Assembly: GCF_018780625.1 (NCBI RefSeq)
Contig: NZ_JADMJK010000054.1
Location: 77,437-125,509, forward strand
Direction: 5' to 3'
Length of the DNA stretch: 48,073 bases
Source of the DNA: Polaromonas sp.
Lineage (GTDB): Bacteria > Pseudomonadota > Gammaproteobacteria > Burkholderiales > Burkholderiaceae_C
Positions 16,998 to 25,058 of the stretch are shown here, one piece after another. Position 1 is the stretch's first letter. Each line of letters starts with the position of its first letter. The position numbers and the translations under genes were made by a program. The notes beneath the pieces were generated by a model. That model did no database searches, was not told the DNA's origin, and saw nothing but the letters and a program-made list of their open reading frames with translations.

Positions 16998-18271
16998 CCG
17001 AAACCGTATCCGTCAACAAACAACTGGAAAATTCATTTTCCGACGTATCCGACCTGTTCAAAGGCGCTGACGTCGATTTTCACGCGCTGTGCCGCGACAT
17101 GCGCCACAACTCGCCCGTCTATGAAGGCGACTTCATCGCCAGGTTGGGAATCCCCACCAACGCCGGCATTCATGAGCCCCGGCCTACCGTGGCGCTGTTC
17201 AAATACAAGGACGTAATGGCCGTCATGAAAGACGCCGCCAATTTCACCAACGGTTTCATTGCCGAAGGGCTGGGCGCCTTTTTCGATGGCCTGATCATTC
17301 TGGCGATGGATGGCGACCAGCACCGCCGCGTGCGCGCGCTGCTGCAACCAGCCTTCATGCCGGCGTCGGTCAACAGCTGGCGGCCCATGATTGACCGGGT
17401 CATGCGCGAGGACTTCCTGCTGCGGCTTGTGCCCGATAAACGCGCCGATCTGATGGAGTTTGGCCTGCACTTTCCCATTCGCGCCATCTACGCGGTGATG
17501 GGCTTTCCGCAGGACGATCCGGAAAAGTACAAACAGTACGCCGGCTGGGCGCTGACCATGCTGGGCGGCATACAGAACGATCCCGGAAAAATGGCTGAAG
17601 CCAAGATCAAGGCCGGCATCGCGGTCAAGTCGCTCTACGACGCGATCAAGGAAGTCGTGGTCGCGCGCCGCGCCGCCGGCACCGACGGTGATGACCTGAT
17701 CCACCGCCTGCTGCGCGCCGAATACGAAGGCAAGAAACTGGACGACCATGAGGTGGCCACCTTTGTCCGTTCACTGCTCCCGGCCGCTGGCGAAACCACC
17801 ACCCGCACCTTCAGCTCGGTGATGACGCTGCTGCTGGAGCGGCCCGAGTTGCTGGAGCGCGTGCGCCAGGACCGCAGCCTGCTGGCCAAGGTCATCGACG
17901 AAACCGTGCGCTTCGAGCCGGTGGCGACCTTCAAGGTGCGCCAGGCGGCGCAGGACATGGAAATCGGCGGCGTGAAGATTCCCAAGGGCGGCATGGTGCA
18001 GTGCATCGTGGCCTCGGCCAACCGGGACGAGGAGGTGTTCGAAAACCCGGACCAGTTCGACGTTGACCGCCGCATGAAGCCGTCGTTCGGCTTCGGCTTC
18101 GGCACCCACATGTGCATCGGCCAGTTCGTGGCCAAGATCGAGCTGACCTCGGCCATCAACACGCTTCTGGATCTTTTTCCCAACATCCGCCTCGATCCCG
18201 ACCGGCCGGCTCCGCAGATCAGCGGCGCCATGCTGCGCGGTGCCAAGTCCGTGCCGGTGATCTGGGACTGA
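16994..18271 (+). CDS. cytochrome P450
   Basis: The 425-aa length is usual for soluble bacterial P450s. The heme-binding motif FGFGTHMCIG is present with the thiolate at C374, the ExxR pair at E303/R306, and the I-helix oxygen-activation motif AAGETTT at 264-270 (in place of AGxxTT). No membrane anchor is present, so it should be a class I enzyme needing a ferredoxin and its reductase. An Fpr is at 758-1534 but no ferredoxin gene is seen in the window. It is coupled to the MFS gene upstream and X2 follows after 30 bases. It probably hydroxylates or epoxidises the pathway substrate; a steroid- or terpenoid-like compound is guessed from context. Confidence 0.92.
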   Translation: MTETVSVNKQLENSFSDVSDLFKGADVDFHALCRDMRHNSPVYEGDFIARLGIPTNAGIHEPRPTVALFKYKDVMAVMKDAANFTNGFIAEGLGAFFDGLIILAMDGDQHRRVRALLQPAFMPASVNSWRPMIDRVMREDFLLRLVPDKRADLMEFGLHFPIRAIYAVMGFPQDDPEKYKQYAGWALTMLGGIQNDPGKMAEAKIKAGIAVKSLYDAIKEVVVARRAAGTDGDDLIHRLLRAEYEGKKLDDHEVATFVRSLLPAAGETTTRTFSSVMTLLLERPELLERVRQDRSLLAKVIDETVRFEPVATFKVRQAAQDMEIGGVKIPKGGMVQCIVASANRDEEVFENPDQFDVDRRMKPSFGFGFGTHMCIGQFVAKIELTSAINTLLDLFPNIRLDPDRPAPQISGAMLRGAKSVPVIWD

Positions 18272-18301
18272 GCAGACTTTTACTTTTCAGGAACCCAGCC
18301 C

Positions 18302-19333
18302 ATGAACACCTACGACACGATTCCCGAGCGCGGCGACTTCGGCTACCAGACACTGGTCGCACCGCAAAACGTCAGCGGCGCCGCCCTGCACAACCTGCGC
18401 GGCTACTTCGGCCTGCACATCACCAAGGGCATGCCCTTTGGCGTGGTGCGCGACGACGAGGGCCACATGTATGCCTTCGTCCGCGCCTTGAACGAACCGG
18501 GCAGCGCACCCAACCCGACCCGCTTCATCTACCAGTCCAGCCGCATCGACGGCGAGAACATTCGCATGGACAAGCCGCGCATGGCGGCCCAGGCAATGAC
18601 GACCTTTCCCGACCGGGCGCTCGAAGGCGACACCGCCTGCTGGTCCAGCCTCAAGGACGAACCGGGCAACCCGTGGCGAATCACCGCCTCGGGCGAGCGC
18701 ATGACCTGGAAGGAAGAAGGTCTGTTCGAGCTGAGCGGCCCGCTGATCGGCACTGGCATGCAGTGGTACCTGCCCGGCGTGGACTGGGGTACGTTCTACG
18801 TCTCGCAACTGTATGACCTGTCGGGCACCTGCGAAGGTCGGGCGGTCAAGGGCGTGATTGCGCTGGACCAGGCCTACATGGCCGAAGGCGGCGCCATCCA
18901 TTTCAAGAAGGACCTGGTGGTCAACCACCAGATGCACGTCATCTGGTGGACCTTCGCCACGATCTACAAGGACGGCACCTGGGACTCGGGCTCCTTCATG
19001 GTGGGCCACGACAAACTGGGTTACGCGATCTTTCAGAATGAAAAGGGCGAAGTCCGCACCACCACCGACATCGAAGGCACCGTGGTTCACAAGCCGGGGA
19101 GCTACTTTGTCGATACCGCCCGCATCGTTCTCGACGGCCAGGAGGAGTGGGAATATTTGCCCGACCCGCGTGGCGAAATGAGGGATTTTGTCGGCGGTTT
19201 TCCGATTACGGCGCAGCAGGAAGGCCGCTGGCGCCGCGTCGGCGACACCCGCGAGCCGGACCGCTGGATGGCCTGGGGCGAGTCGGACCGCCGCAACGGC
19301 ACGGCGCGCAATGTGCTGGGCGCCGACTTGTAA
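18302..19333 (+). CDS. uncharacterised ~345-aa protein X2
   Basis: This 343-aa protein is a paralogue of X1 (6660-7700) over its whole length. Conserved blocks are ERGDFGY, RGYFGLH, MDKPRMAAQA, MQWYLPG, DWGTFY, SGTCEGR and NGTARNVLG. No family or catalytic motif is recognised. No signal peptide or membrane helix is seen. It is the last gene of the CrtI-MFS-P450-X2 operon and is followed by a terminator at 19406-19440. Two copies, each tied to an MFS gene, argue for a role with the transported or first-converted compound; an isomerase, hydratase or carrier function would all fit. Confidence 0.75.
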   Translation: MNTYDTIPERGDFGYQTLVAPQNVSGAALHNLRGYFGLHITKGMPFGVVRDDEGHMYAFVRALNEPGSAPNPTRFIYQSSRIDGENIRMDKPRMAAQAMTTFPDRALEGDTACWSSLKDEPGNPWRITASGERMTWKEEGLFELSGPLIGTGMQWYLPGVDWGTFYVSQLYDLSGTCEGRAVKGVIALDQAYMAEGGAIHFKKDLVVNHQMHVIWWTFATIYKDGTWDSGSFMVGHDKLGYAIFQNEKGEVRTTTDIEGTVVHKPGSYFVDTARIVLDGQEEWEYLPDPRGEMRDFVGGFPITAQQEGRWRRVGDTREPDRWMAWGESDRRNGTARNVLGADL

Positions 19334-19405
19334 GTTCGATGGGCTGCCTGGTCTTCCCTGGGTTCAGGCCAGCGCTTTTGACACTGGCTGGACGGGGGAG
19401 GAAAG

Positions 19406-19440
19406 TGGCTCAGCAAGTCTGAGCCAATTGAATTTTTTTA
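19406..19440 (+). terminator. rho-independent terminator after X2
   Basis: A perfect 8-base stem (TGGCTCAG / CTGAGCCA) with a 5-base loop is followed within 6 bases by a run of seven T. It lies 73 bases after the X2 stop codon and should end the 14137-19333 operon. Confidence 0.85.
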
Positions 19441-19475
19441 GCAAAAAATGCCACTTCCGCAATTCCAGATTGCAT

Positions 19476-19534
19476 AGTTCGCTACTTTATTTATAGCAAA
19501 ATTTTTGCCGTGCCCAGTTCGCACAAAATTACCC
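19476..19534 (+). repeat. dispersed intergenic repeat, copy B (diverged)
   Basis: A weaker member of the repeat family at 9861-9932. It keeps the GCTACT and TTATTTATAGC anchors, then diverges. It lies just after the X2 terminator. Confidence 0.4.
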
Positions 19535-19570
19535 AACTGGCACGTCCGGGCGGGCAAACCCGTCCGCCAA

Positions 19571-19777
19571 TCAATGCGCCAGGGAAACCAGGCTAAGAAA
19601 ATTGCAGTTATTCTGACAGATGTTGAAAGGCATTTGAGACGTGTTGTGCGACGCCTGCTGGCTCTGCGAATGCGTGCGCACCCCGTTGCCTGAAATCACA
19701 TCATGGTTGGTGCCAAGCCAATTAACAGAAGAAGCAACCAGCCCAACCACCGCAGCAAATTTAACGACCAATAACAT
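19571..19777 (-). CDS. small secreted or membrane peptide (68 aa)
   Basis: This short reading frame has a good ribosome site (AGGAGTTGTC before the ATG), and a perfect TATAAT box at 19812-19817 upstream. The N-terminus MLLVVKFAAVVGLVASSV is a plausible signal peptide or single membrane helix, and the remainder is polar with two cysteines (NICQNNC). I recognise no family. It lies alone in a 750-base gap between two operons, flanked on each side by a dispersed repeat copy. Gene status is supported by the signals, not by homology. Confidence 0.5.
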   Translation of the reverse strand: MLLVVKFAAVVGLVASSVNWLGTNHDVISGNGVRTHSQSQQASHNTSQMPFNICQNNCNFLSLVSLAH

Positions 19778-19811
19778 GACAACTCCTGGTTCATCGTTTG
19801 ATGTTGTACAG

Positions 19812-19817
19812 ATTATA
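19812..19817 (-). promoter_or_regulatory. -10 box of the small peptide gene
   Basis: On the minus strand this reads TATAAT, 34 bases before the ATG at 19777. The best -35 at 17-base spacing (TGTGCA) matches the consensus only 3 of 6, so the promoter may need an activator or be weak. Confidence 0.4.
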
Positions 19818-19939
19818 AAAAACTGTCCATTAAATGCACACGGTGTTTACCCTCAAGTCGATGCCTGAAACTCGTTGAAAAAGGGGTATGGAATTCATCG
19901 CTGTGGCGCAAACTGCTGCTTTCAGTTGCAACTCCAAAC

Positions 19940-20009
19940 GCTTTATTTACTATGCTTTTAATAGCTTTATATGCAATCCCAGTTTACGCAAAAGCACTAT
20001 TTGATCATT
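19940..20009 (+). repeat. dispersed intergenic repeat, copy C
   Basis: This copy reads TTTACTATGCTTTTAATAGC and continues through TTTACGCAAAAGCACTATTTGAT, aligning with copies A and D over about 65 bases with scattered differences. It lies 3' of the small peptide gene and of the minus-strand MDR operon. Confidence 0.55.
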
Positions 20010-20083
20010 GACAATGCTGAATCGACAGGAACGTCAGGCGCCCGGCTTTAGCGCTGCGTCCCTGATCCGGGCACGGGTTATGT

Positions 20084-21010
20084 TCAGGACCGGATGCGCG
20101 CCGTGACCTTGGCATGCGGACCGCTGACCTGGGCCGCCCAGGCTTGGGCAGCCTGCTCGAAGGGGTAGTCCACATAATCCACGATGATGTTCTGCTCGCG
20201 GGCAATCACCAGCAGCCGCTCCCAGATGGCGCGCCGGTCGGCGGGGGGACGCTGGCCGGTGCCGATGGTCGAGAGCGTGCGGAACAGCAGGTCGCCCATG
20301 TCCAGCTCGATCTTGCGCCCGGCGCCGGTGCCGATGGTCATGATGCGGGCGCCCCAGCGCGTGGCCTTCAGGGCATTGAGCAGCGGCTGGCCGCAGACCA
20401 AATCCAGCACCACATCGAAGCCGCCGTTCGACGCGTCCTTGAGCGCCGCCACATCGTCAGCGCCGCCCAGGCGAACCACCTGGTCGGCAATGCCGTGTGC
20501 CGTGAGCTTGGCCAGGCCGTCTTCCGATCGGGCGGCGCCGACCACGCGGCCGGCGCCCAAGTGGCGGGCCAGCTGCAAGGCGATCTGCCCGAGCGTGCCG
20601 GTGGCGCCGAGGATCAGGACGTTCTCGCCCTTCTTGATGTTGGCCAGTTCCAGCGGCACAATCGCGCCGGTCGCGGCAATGCCCATGCTGATCGCGGTCT
20701 TGTCGTCCACGTTGTCAGGCACTTCCCACACCTCCTCGGCGGGCACCAGCGTGCGCTCGGCCCAAGCGCCAAAGGGCAGCACCGAACGCTCGCCAAAGTA
20801 AACCCGCCTCCCCTGGGGGTCCCGGCCTACGCCTTCGCCGCGAATGACGCACGGATATTCCACACCCAGCCGGTAGGCGCCCAGCACATCCCAGCCGCCC
20901 AGGCCGGCGGTGTCCACATCGATCAGCACCGCGCCTTCACGCGGCTCGGGTTCACGGAACTCGCCGAACACCGGCGGGGCGCCGCGTTCGGAAATAATGG
21001 CAGCTCGCAT
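20084..21010 (-). CDS. MDR-family NADPH:quinone oxidoreductase-like protein
   Basis: The 308-aa protein is a zinc-free medium-chain dehydrogenase: an N-terminal GroES-like domain with no zinc-cysteine cluster, then the Rossmann motif LILGATGTLGQIALQLA. It begins at 21010 with AAGGAGAA upstream (MRAAIISERGAPPVFGEF); the open frame extends upstream but that part overlaps the kinase gene in another frame. Relatives reduce quinones, enoyl compounds or enones using NADPH. It is the last gene of a minus-strand run, 28 bases after the kinase-like gene. An enone reductase role is possible in this cluster. Confidence 0.85.
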   Translation of the reverse strand: MRAAIISERGAPPVFGEFREPEPREGAVLIDVDTAGLGGWDVLGAYRLGVEYPCVIRGEGVGRDPQGRRVYFGERSVLPFGAWAERTLVPAEEVWEVPDNVDDKTAISMGIAATGAIVPLELANIKKGENVLILGATGTLGQIALQLARHLGAGRVVGAARSEDGLAKLTAHGIADQVVRLGGADDVAALKDASNGGFDVVLDLVCGQPLLNALKATRWGARIMTIGTGAGRKIELDMGDLLFRTLSTIGTGQRPPADRRAIWERLLVIAREQNIIVDYVDYPFEQAAQAWAAQVSGPHAKVTARIRS

Positions 21011-21038
21011 ACTTTTCTCCTTCATTAAATTAAATCGG

Positions 21039-22403
21039 TTAGTGCGTGGGAAGCAGCCGCACATGCATGGCCGAATGGCCGATGCGGGTCGGGCCATAGA
21101 GCTGCAGGCGACGGCCTTCGATGGCGCCGAACAGTTGCAGCAGACGCTGGTCCTGGTCGGGTCCGGCACTGCGGACATAGGTTTCAAGTGCCGCTTCGGC
21201 GTCAAGCCATTCCTCGAAGCGCCGGCCCAGCAGCGCCGACACATCAGCCAGATCGCGTGCCCGCATTTCGGCGCCCATGGCATCCGAACGCACCATCCAC
21301 TCGATGAGCTTGGCGGCGGAATCCTTGCGCGATTCTTCAAACTCGCTGGCGGTTTCAATGCGCCCGACCGTGTCGGCGAGTTTGGCCAGCAAGGCAGCGT
21401 TGTCGCCGATGCGCTCTTTCGCCGACGGCTCGGCGGCAATGGTCACGCCCGTCAGTGCGCCCATGGACAGCAGCATCACCTGGCGCAGCGCCAGATCAAA
21501 TTCCAGATAGACCGAATGGGCATCGCCCGGCTGCGGCACGCCAACGGTGCCGGTGAACTGCATCGCACCCAATGTGGCGAACTGCAGGGTGTGAAATTCA
21601 ACCGCCGCATGGTCAACCGGCTCGCCGCTGAATTCCTCATAGTGGCGGCATAAAACCGGAAAACTATCCCCCAGGGGCTCGATGGAGTCGCGCATCCGCA
21701 TGGTCGCGATGTCCATCATCGGGTCGCCAATCATGCTGAACTCGAAATCGTAAAGACCGGTGATCTTGCCGTCCTTGAAGTGGAACTGGCCCGAATCGAA
21801 CTGGATGAAGGCCGCTCGCGTGCGGTGCTGGGGCGCGTTGCGGCGCAGCCAGCCGATCACGAATTCGAGCATCGGCTCGGGCCGGCTCTTGGTCCTGGTG
21901 TACAGCGGCATGTAGGCGTCCAGGCCCACCATGGCGATTTCCTCGGCGCCTTGCGGCAGATGCACGCTCTTGGCGACAAACGGCTCGACCGGCAGGCGGT
22001 GCATCGCTGCCACCTCGGCCATGTACTCGCGGGCAATCGCACTGCGCTCTTCGTCGGTGGCCGCCTCGGCCATGTTGCGGCTGCCGGGAACCGCGTCCAT
22101 CAGGATGCAGGGGGGATCCTGGCAAAAGCCATAAATGCGCGGCACCTTGATGCCGTGCTTGCCCAGCACGCTGATCACATCCGCTTCACGCTGGAGTTCG
22201 GGAAAAATGGCGACATCGCCTTCCCGGTCACCGCGCAGGTGCAGGTGCAGCAGTTCACCATCGCGCTGCACATCGACGAACCAGGCCGGTCGCCAGCGAA
22301 CCTGCCGCACCATACTGGTGATTTTTCCGCCCATTACTTCCAGGACGAAAGCGCGAAGCCTGGCTTCGCCGGCCTCGCCATAATCTGGTGCGGTATCCGT
22401 CAT
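21039..22403 (-). CDS. APH/ChoK-fold phosphotransferase-like protein
   Basis: The 454-aa protein has the layout of the aminoglycoside-phosphotransferase/choline-kinase fold: a lysine- and glutamate-bearing N-lobe (LQREADVISVLGKHGIKVPR), hinge ILMDAVPGSRN, then the catalytic loop and DFE metal site. The catalytic loop is unusual: QFDSGQF at 201-207 has Q at the normal histidine position and lacks the usual asparagine, while D203 and D219-F220-E221 remain. Relatives sit beside acyl-CoA dehydrogenases and phosphorylate hydroxy-acyl or alcohol substrates; one such is the N-terminal part of ACAD10/11. It is followed by the MDR gene. Phosphorylation of a pathway hydroxyl is a hypothesis. Confidence 0.75.
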   Translation of the reverse strand: MTDTAPDYGEAGEARLRAFVLEVMGGKITSMVRQVRWRPAWFVDVQRDGELLHLHLRGDREGDVAIFPELQREADVISVLGKHGIKVPRIYGFCQDPPCILMDAVPGSRNMAEAATDEERSAIAREYMAEVAAMHRLPVEPFVAKSVHLPQGAEEIAMVGLDAYMPLYTRTKSRPEPMLEFVIGWLRRNAPQHRTRAAFIQFDSGQFHFKDGKITGLYDFEFSMIGDPMMDIATMRMRDSIEPLGDSFPVLCRHYEEFSGEPVDHAAVEFHTLQFATLGAMQFTGTVGVPQPGDAHSVYLEFDLALRQVMLLSMGALTGVTIAAEPSAKERIGDNAALLAKLADTVGRIETASEFEESRKDSAAKLIEWMVRSDAMGAEMRARDLADVSALLGRRFEEWLDAEAALETYVRSAGPDQDQRLLQLFGAIEGRRLQLYGPTRIGHSAMHVRLLPTH

Positions 22404-22570
22404 CTTGTCAATCCTTGAATGATGTTTACCAAAAACCTGAAGGCCTTTGTCGAAGTCGCATGCTGACGCAAGACCTCTCGCAAATGATAGGTGCCGGGGA
22501 ACGCCACAGGCCGGCTCGAACTATCGTTAAAGCACCTCTGTCTGTCGATGAAACGGGCTTCAACCTGGGT

Positions 22571-23512
22571 TCAAGGCCTGTCTAGCAGCCGCCAGGCCGC
22601 GTCCAGCAAGGTGTCATCGCGCACGGTGGTGCCGAGGAAGCGCGGAAAGCGGTAGCCAGACTGCGGCACAGTATGGCCAGCCCCCTTGAGCGTGAGCAGG
22701 CGAACCTGGGCGGGCGCGCCCCAGTCCTGCTGCCGCACATCCAGGCCATCGATGCGGCTGACCGAGTCAAACACCGGCGCGGCGTCCAGGCCGCTGCGCT
22801 GGGCGAACCAGCGTGCGCTCTCCAGCGCCGGCAGAACGGTGCCGCGGTCACCAAAGCCGAAAATCGTGACGCGCCCGCCATCGTAGGGATTGATCGGGTC
22901 TTTCGTGCCTTCAATCAACACGACCCTGGTGCGCACCGGCTGCAGTTTCCAGCCCATGTTGTCCGGCGTCGGCACGTTGGCGTTGGCCACGATGATGCCG
23001 CTGACCAGGTCTGGCGCCTCGACCGCCAGGCGCATCGCCATGGCCCCGCCATTGGAGTAGCCAAACGCATAAACGCGCTGGCGGTTGATCTTGTGTTCGG
23101 CCGCCAGCGCATCGACCATGGCGCGGGCGAACCCCACGTCGTCCAGGTTCAGCGTGCGGGCGCTGTACGAGGCGGCCAGCCGTCCCTCATTGAAGTGCCC
23201 TTCAAAACCGGTGGGATATACCACCACGGCGCCGCGCTCGCGCGCCAGCCGCTCGAAGCCGCCGCCCAGCATGCCCCGCATCTTCGGGCCGTCCATCAGG
23301 GAGCCGTGGAACACCAGCAGCACAGGCGCCCCGGGATTCAGAGCAGGCGGCGCATAGACCAGGAAACTTCGCGTCAAGCCGCCAAGGGTGAGCATGCGGC
23401 TGACGGCGGGTTCTTCCGGCGGCTTGGGCATGGGCGCGTAAAAAAACCACGCCAGGGCGCCGCCGATCAGGCAGATCCCGGCAGCAGCGGCCATCAGCAG
23501 AGAATTTTTCAT
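22571..23512 (-). CDS. secreted or anchored alpha/beta-hydrolase (LpqC/PHB-depolymerase-like)
   Basis: The 313-aa protein begins with a hydrophobic helix (residues 3-25), either an uncleaved anchor or signal peptide. It has the PHB-depolymerase/esterase signature with G-Y-S-N-G at 151-155 (nucleophile S153), a likely acid D205 in EGTKDPINPY and H280 in GAGHTVP. The oxyanion segment is LLVFHGSLMD. It would hydrolyse ester bonds in the periplasm or at the membrane, which fits ester-linked natural products or a protected alcohol. It is separated by 167 bases from the kinase gene and by 46 bases from the ALDH gene upstream. Confidence 0.8.
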   Translation of the reverse strand: MKNSLLMAAAAGICLIGGALAWFFYAPMPKPPEEPAVSRMLTLGGLTRSFLVYAPPALNPGAPVLLVFHGSLMDGPKMRGMLGGGFERLARERGAVVVYPTGFEGHFNEGRLAASYSARTLNLDDVGFARAMVDALAAEHKINRQRVYAFGYSNGGAMAMRLAVEAPDLVSGIIVANANVPTPDNMGWKLQPVRTRVVLIEGTKDPINPYDGGRVTIFGFGDRGTVLPALESARWFAQRSGLDAAPVFDSVSRIDGLDVRQQDWGAPAQVRLLTLKGAGHTVPQSGYRFPRFLGTTVRDDTLLDAAWRLLDRP

Positions 23513-23558
23513 GATGCGTCAGCCTGGTGAAAACGGAGAATCAGGGTGGCAGCCCGGC

Positions 23559-25052
23559 TCACACGCCGATGGGGAACACGATGGCTTTCTCGTGCGTGTA
23601 CTCGTGCTGCCAGCCGGCGCCGTATTCACGCCCCAGGCCGGAGCGCTTGTAGCCGCCGAAGGGGGCGTCGTTCTGGCGGTAGAGGCCGCCGTTGATGACC
23701 ACGCCGCCGGTGCGCAGTTGCAGCGCCATTTCGTAGGCCTTGGCCGGGTCGCGCGAGTGAATGCCGCCGTACAGGCCGTAGCGGCTGTCGTTGGCGATCT
23801 GCACCGCTTCCTCGTCGGTGTCGAAGCCGATGACGCTGGCGACCGGGCCGAAGATTTCATCTTGCGCGATGCGCATGTCGTTGCGCACGTCGTCGAACAC
23901 CGTGACGTTGTAAAAGAACCCCTTGGCCAGATGGGCTGGTTTAGAGCCGCCAACCACCAGCCGCGCACCTTCGTCAACGCCTGCCTGAACCATACGTTCC
24001 ACGCGGTCGCGCGCGACTCCACGGATCAGCGGACCCAGTTGCGTTGCCGGATCAGCCGGGTCGCCGACCACGATCTGACCGGCGATGGCTTTCATCATTT
24101 CCACGTAAGCCGGGCGAATGCTGTTGTGAACAAGGTGCCGGGTCGCCAGCGCGCAACCCTGCCCGCAGTGGGTGGCCACCTGGAACACGCCTTCCAGGGC
24201 GGCTTTTTGCACATCGGCGTCGGCGCGCACGATCAGGGCCGACTTGCCGCCAAGCTCCAGCAACACCTTCTTGATGGTGGGTGCCGCCTGGCCGAGAATG
24301 GCCGCACCCACCGCCTCGGAGCCGGTGAAGGTGACCATGTCGATCCGTGCATCGGTCGTCAGCAGGCGCGCCACGTCAGGGCCGCCGGTCACGATGTTGA
24401 GCACGCCTGGCGGCAGTCCGATTTCGCTGGCCACTTCGCCGAATAGCAGTGCCGAGAAAGGGGTGTAAGGCGATGGCTTGAGGATGACCGTGTTGCCCGC
24501 CAGCAGGGCTGGCACCAGCTTGGACAAGTTGATGAGGAAGGGCGCGTTGTAGGACGTGATGGCGGTCACTACGCCGACCGGTTCACGCACCACCACCCCC
24601 GAGCCGATCAAGGGCGGGCCGGCCGGGTTGAACGGGTTCATCGCGGTATCGACCGGCAGGGTCTGGGCAGTTGGCAGAAGGGATCGATCCAGCGCCAGAG
24701 CGAACAGCTCCATGGGCCGCGCAAAATTCATCGCGTGCGCCAGCGCTAGGGTGAAACCGCCTTCGGCCACCATCAGGGTTTTGAGGCGCTCGGCTTTGTC
24801 CATCAACGCGGTGTGCATGCGGCGCATGAAGGCGGTGCGGTCGGCCTGAGGCAGGCGCGACCATGGCCCCCTGTCAAAAGCCTGGCGCGCCGCCGTGATG
24901 GCGGCGTCCGCATCGCAAACGTCACCCACAGGCGCCATCCCGATCATGGCCTCGGTGGCCGGGTTGATGACTTCCTCACGGGCGCTTCTGGAAAGCGGCA
25001 CCCACTCGCCATTGATGTAAAGACCGTCGAATTGTGTGTAGGGAGTAGTCAT
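23559..25052 (-). CDS. NAD(P)-dependent aldehyde dehydrogenase
   Basis: The 497-aa protein is a standard ALDH: FTGSEAVG cofactor turn, ELGGKS with general base E266 and the CGQGC active-site cysteine at C300, plus EIFGPV and PFGGYKRSGLGRE motifs. It oxidises aldehydes to carboxylic acids. It follows the GMC alcohol dehydrogenase gene by 6 bases, so the pair forms a two-step alcohol to acid module. The ATG at 25052 begins MTTPYTQFDGLYINGEW, which matches the family. Confidence 0.92.
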   Translation of the reverse strand: MTTPYTQFDGLYINGEWVPLSRSAREEVINPATEAMIGMAPVGDVCDADAAITAARQAFDRGPWSRLPQADRTAFMRRMHTALMDKAERLKTLMVAEGGFTLALAHAMNFARPMELFALALDRSLLPTAQTLPVDTAMNPFNPAGPPLIGSGVVVREPVGVVTAITSYNAPFLINLSKLVPALLAGNTVILKPSPYTPFSALLFGEVASEIGLPPGVLNIVTGGPDVARLLTTDARIDMVTFTGSEAVGAAILGQAAPTIKKVLLELGGKSALIVRADADVQKAALEGVFQVATHCGQGCALATRHLVHNSIRPAYVEMMKAIAGQIVVGDPADPATQLGPLIRGVARDRVERMVQAGVDEGARLVVGGSKPAHLAKGFFYNVTVFDDVRNDMRIAQDEIFGPVASVIGFDTDEEAVQIANDSRYGLYGGIHSRDPAKAYEMALQLRTGGVVINGGLYRQNDAPFGGYKRSGLGREYGAGWQHEYTHEKAIVFPIGV

Positions 25053-25058
25053 GGGTGC

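Noticed and set aside
20084-21439. A longer 451-aa reading of the MDR gene
   Set aside because: The upstream part lies in another frame of the kinase gene, has a sequence unlike a protein domain, and AAGGAGAA marks ATG 21010.
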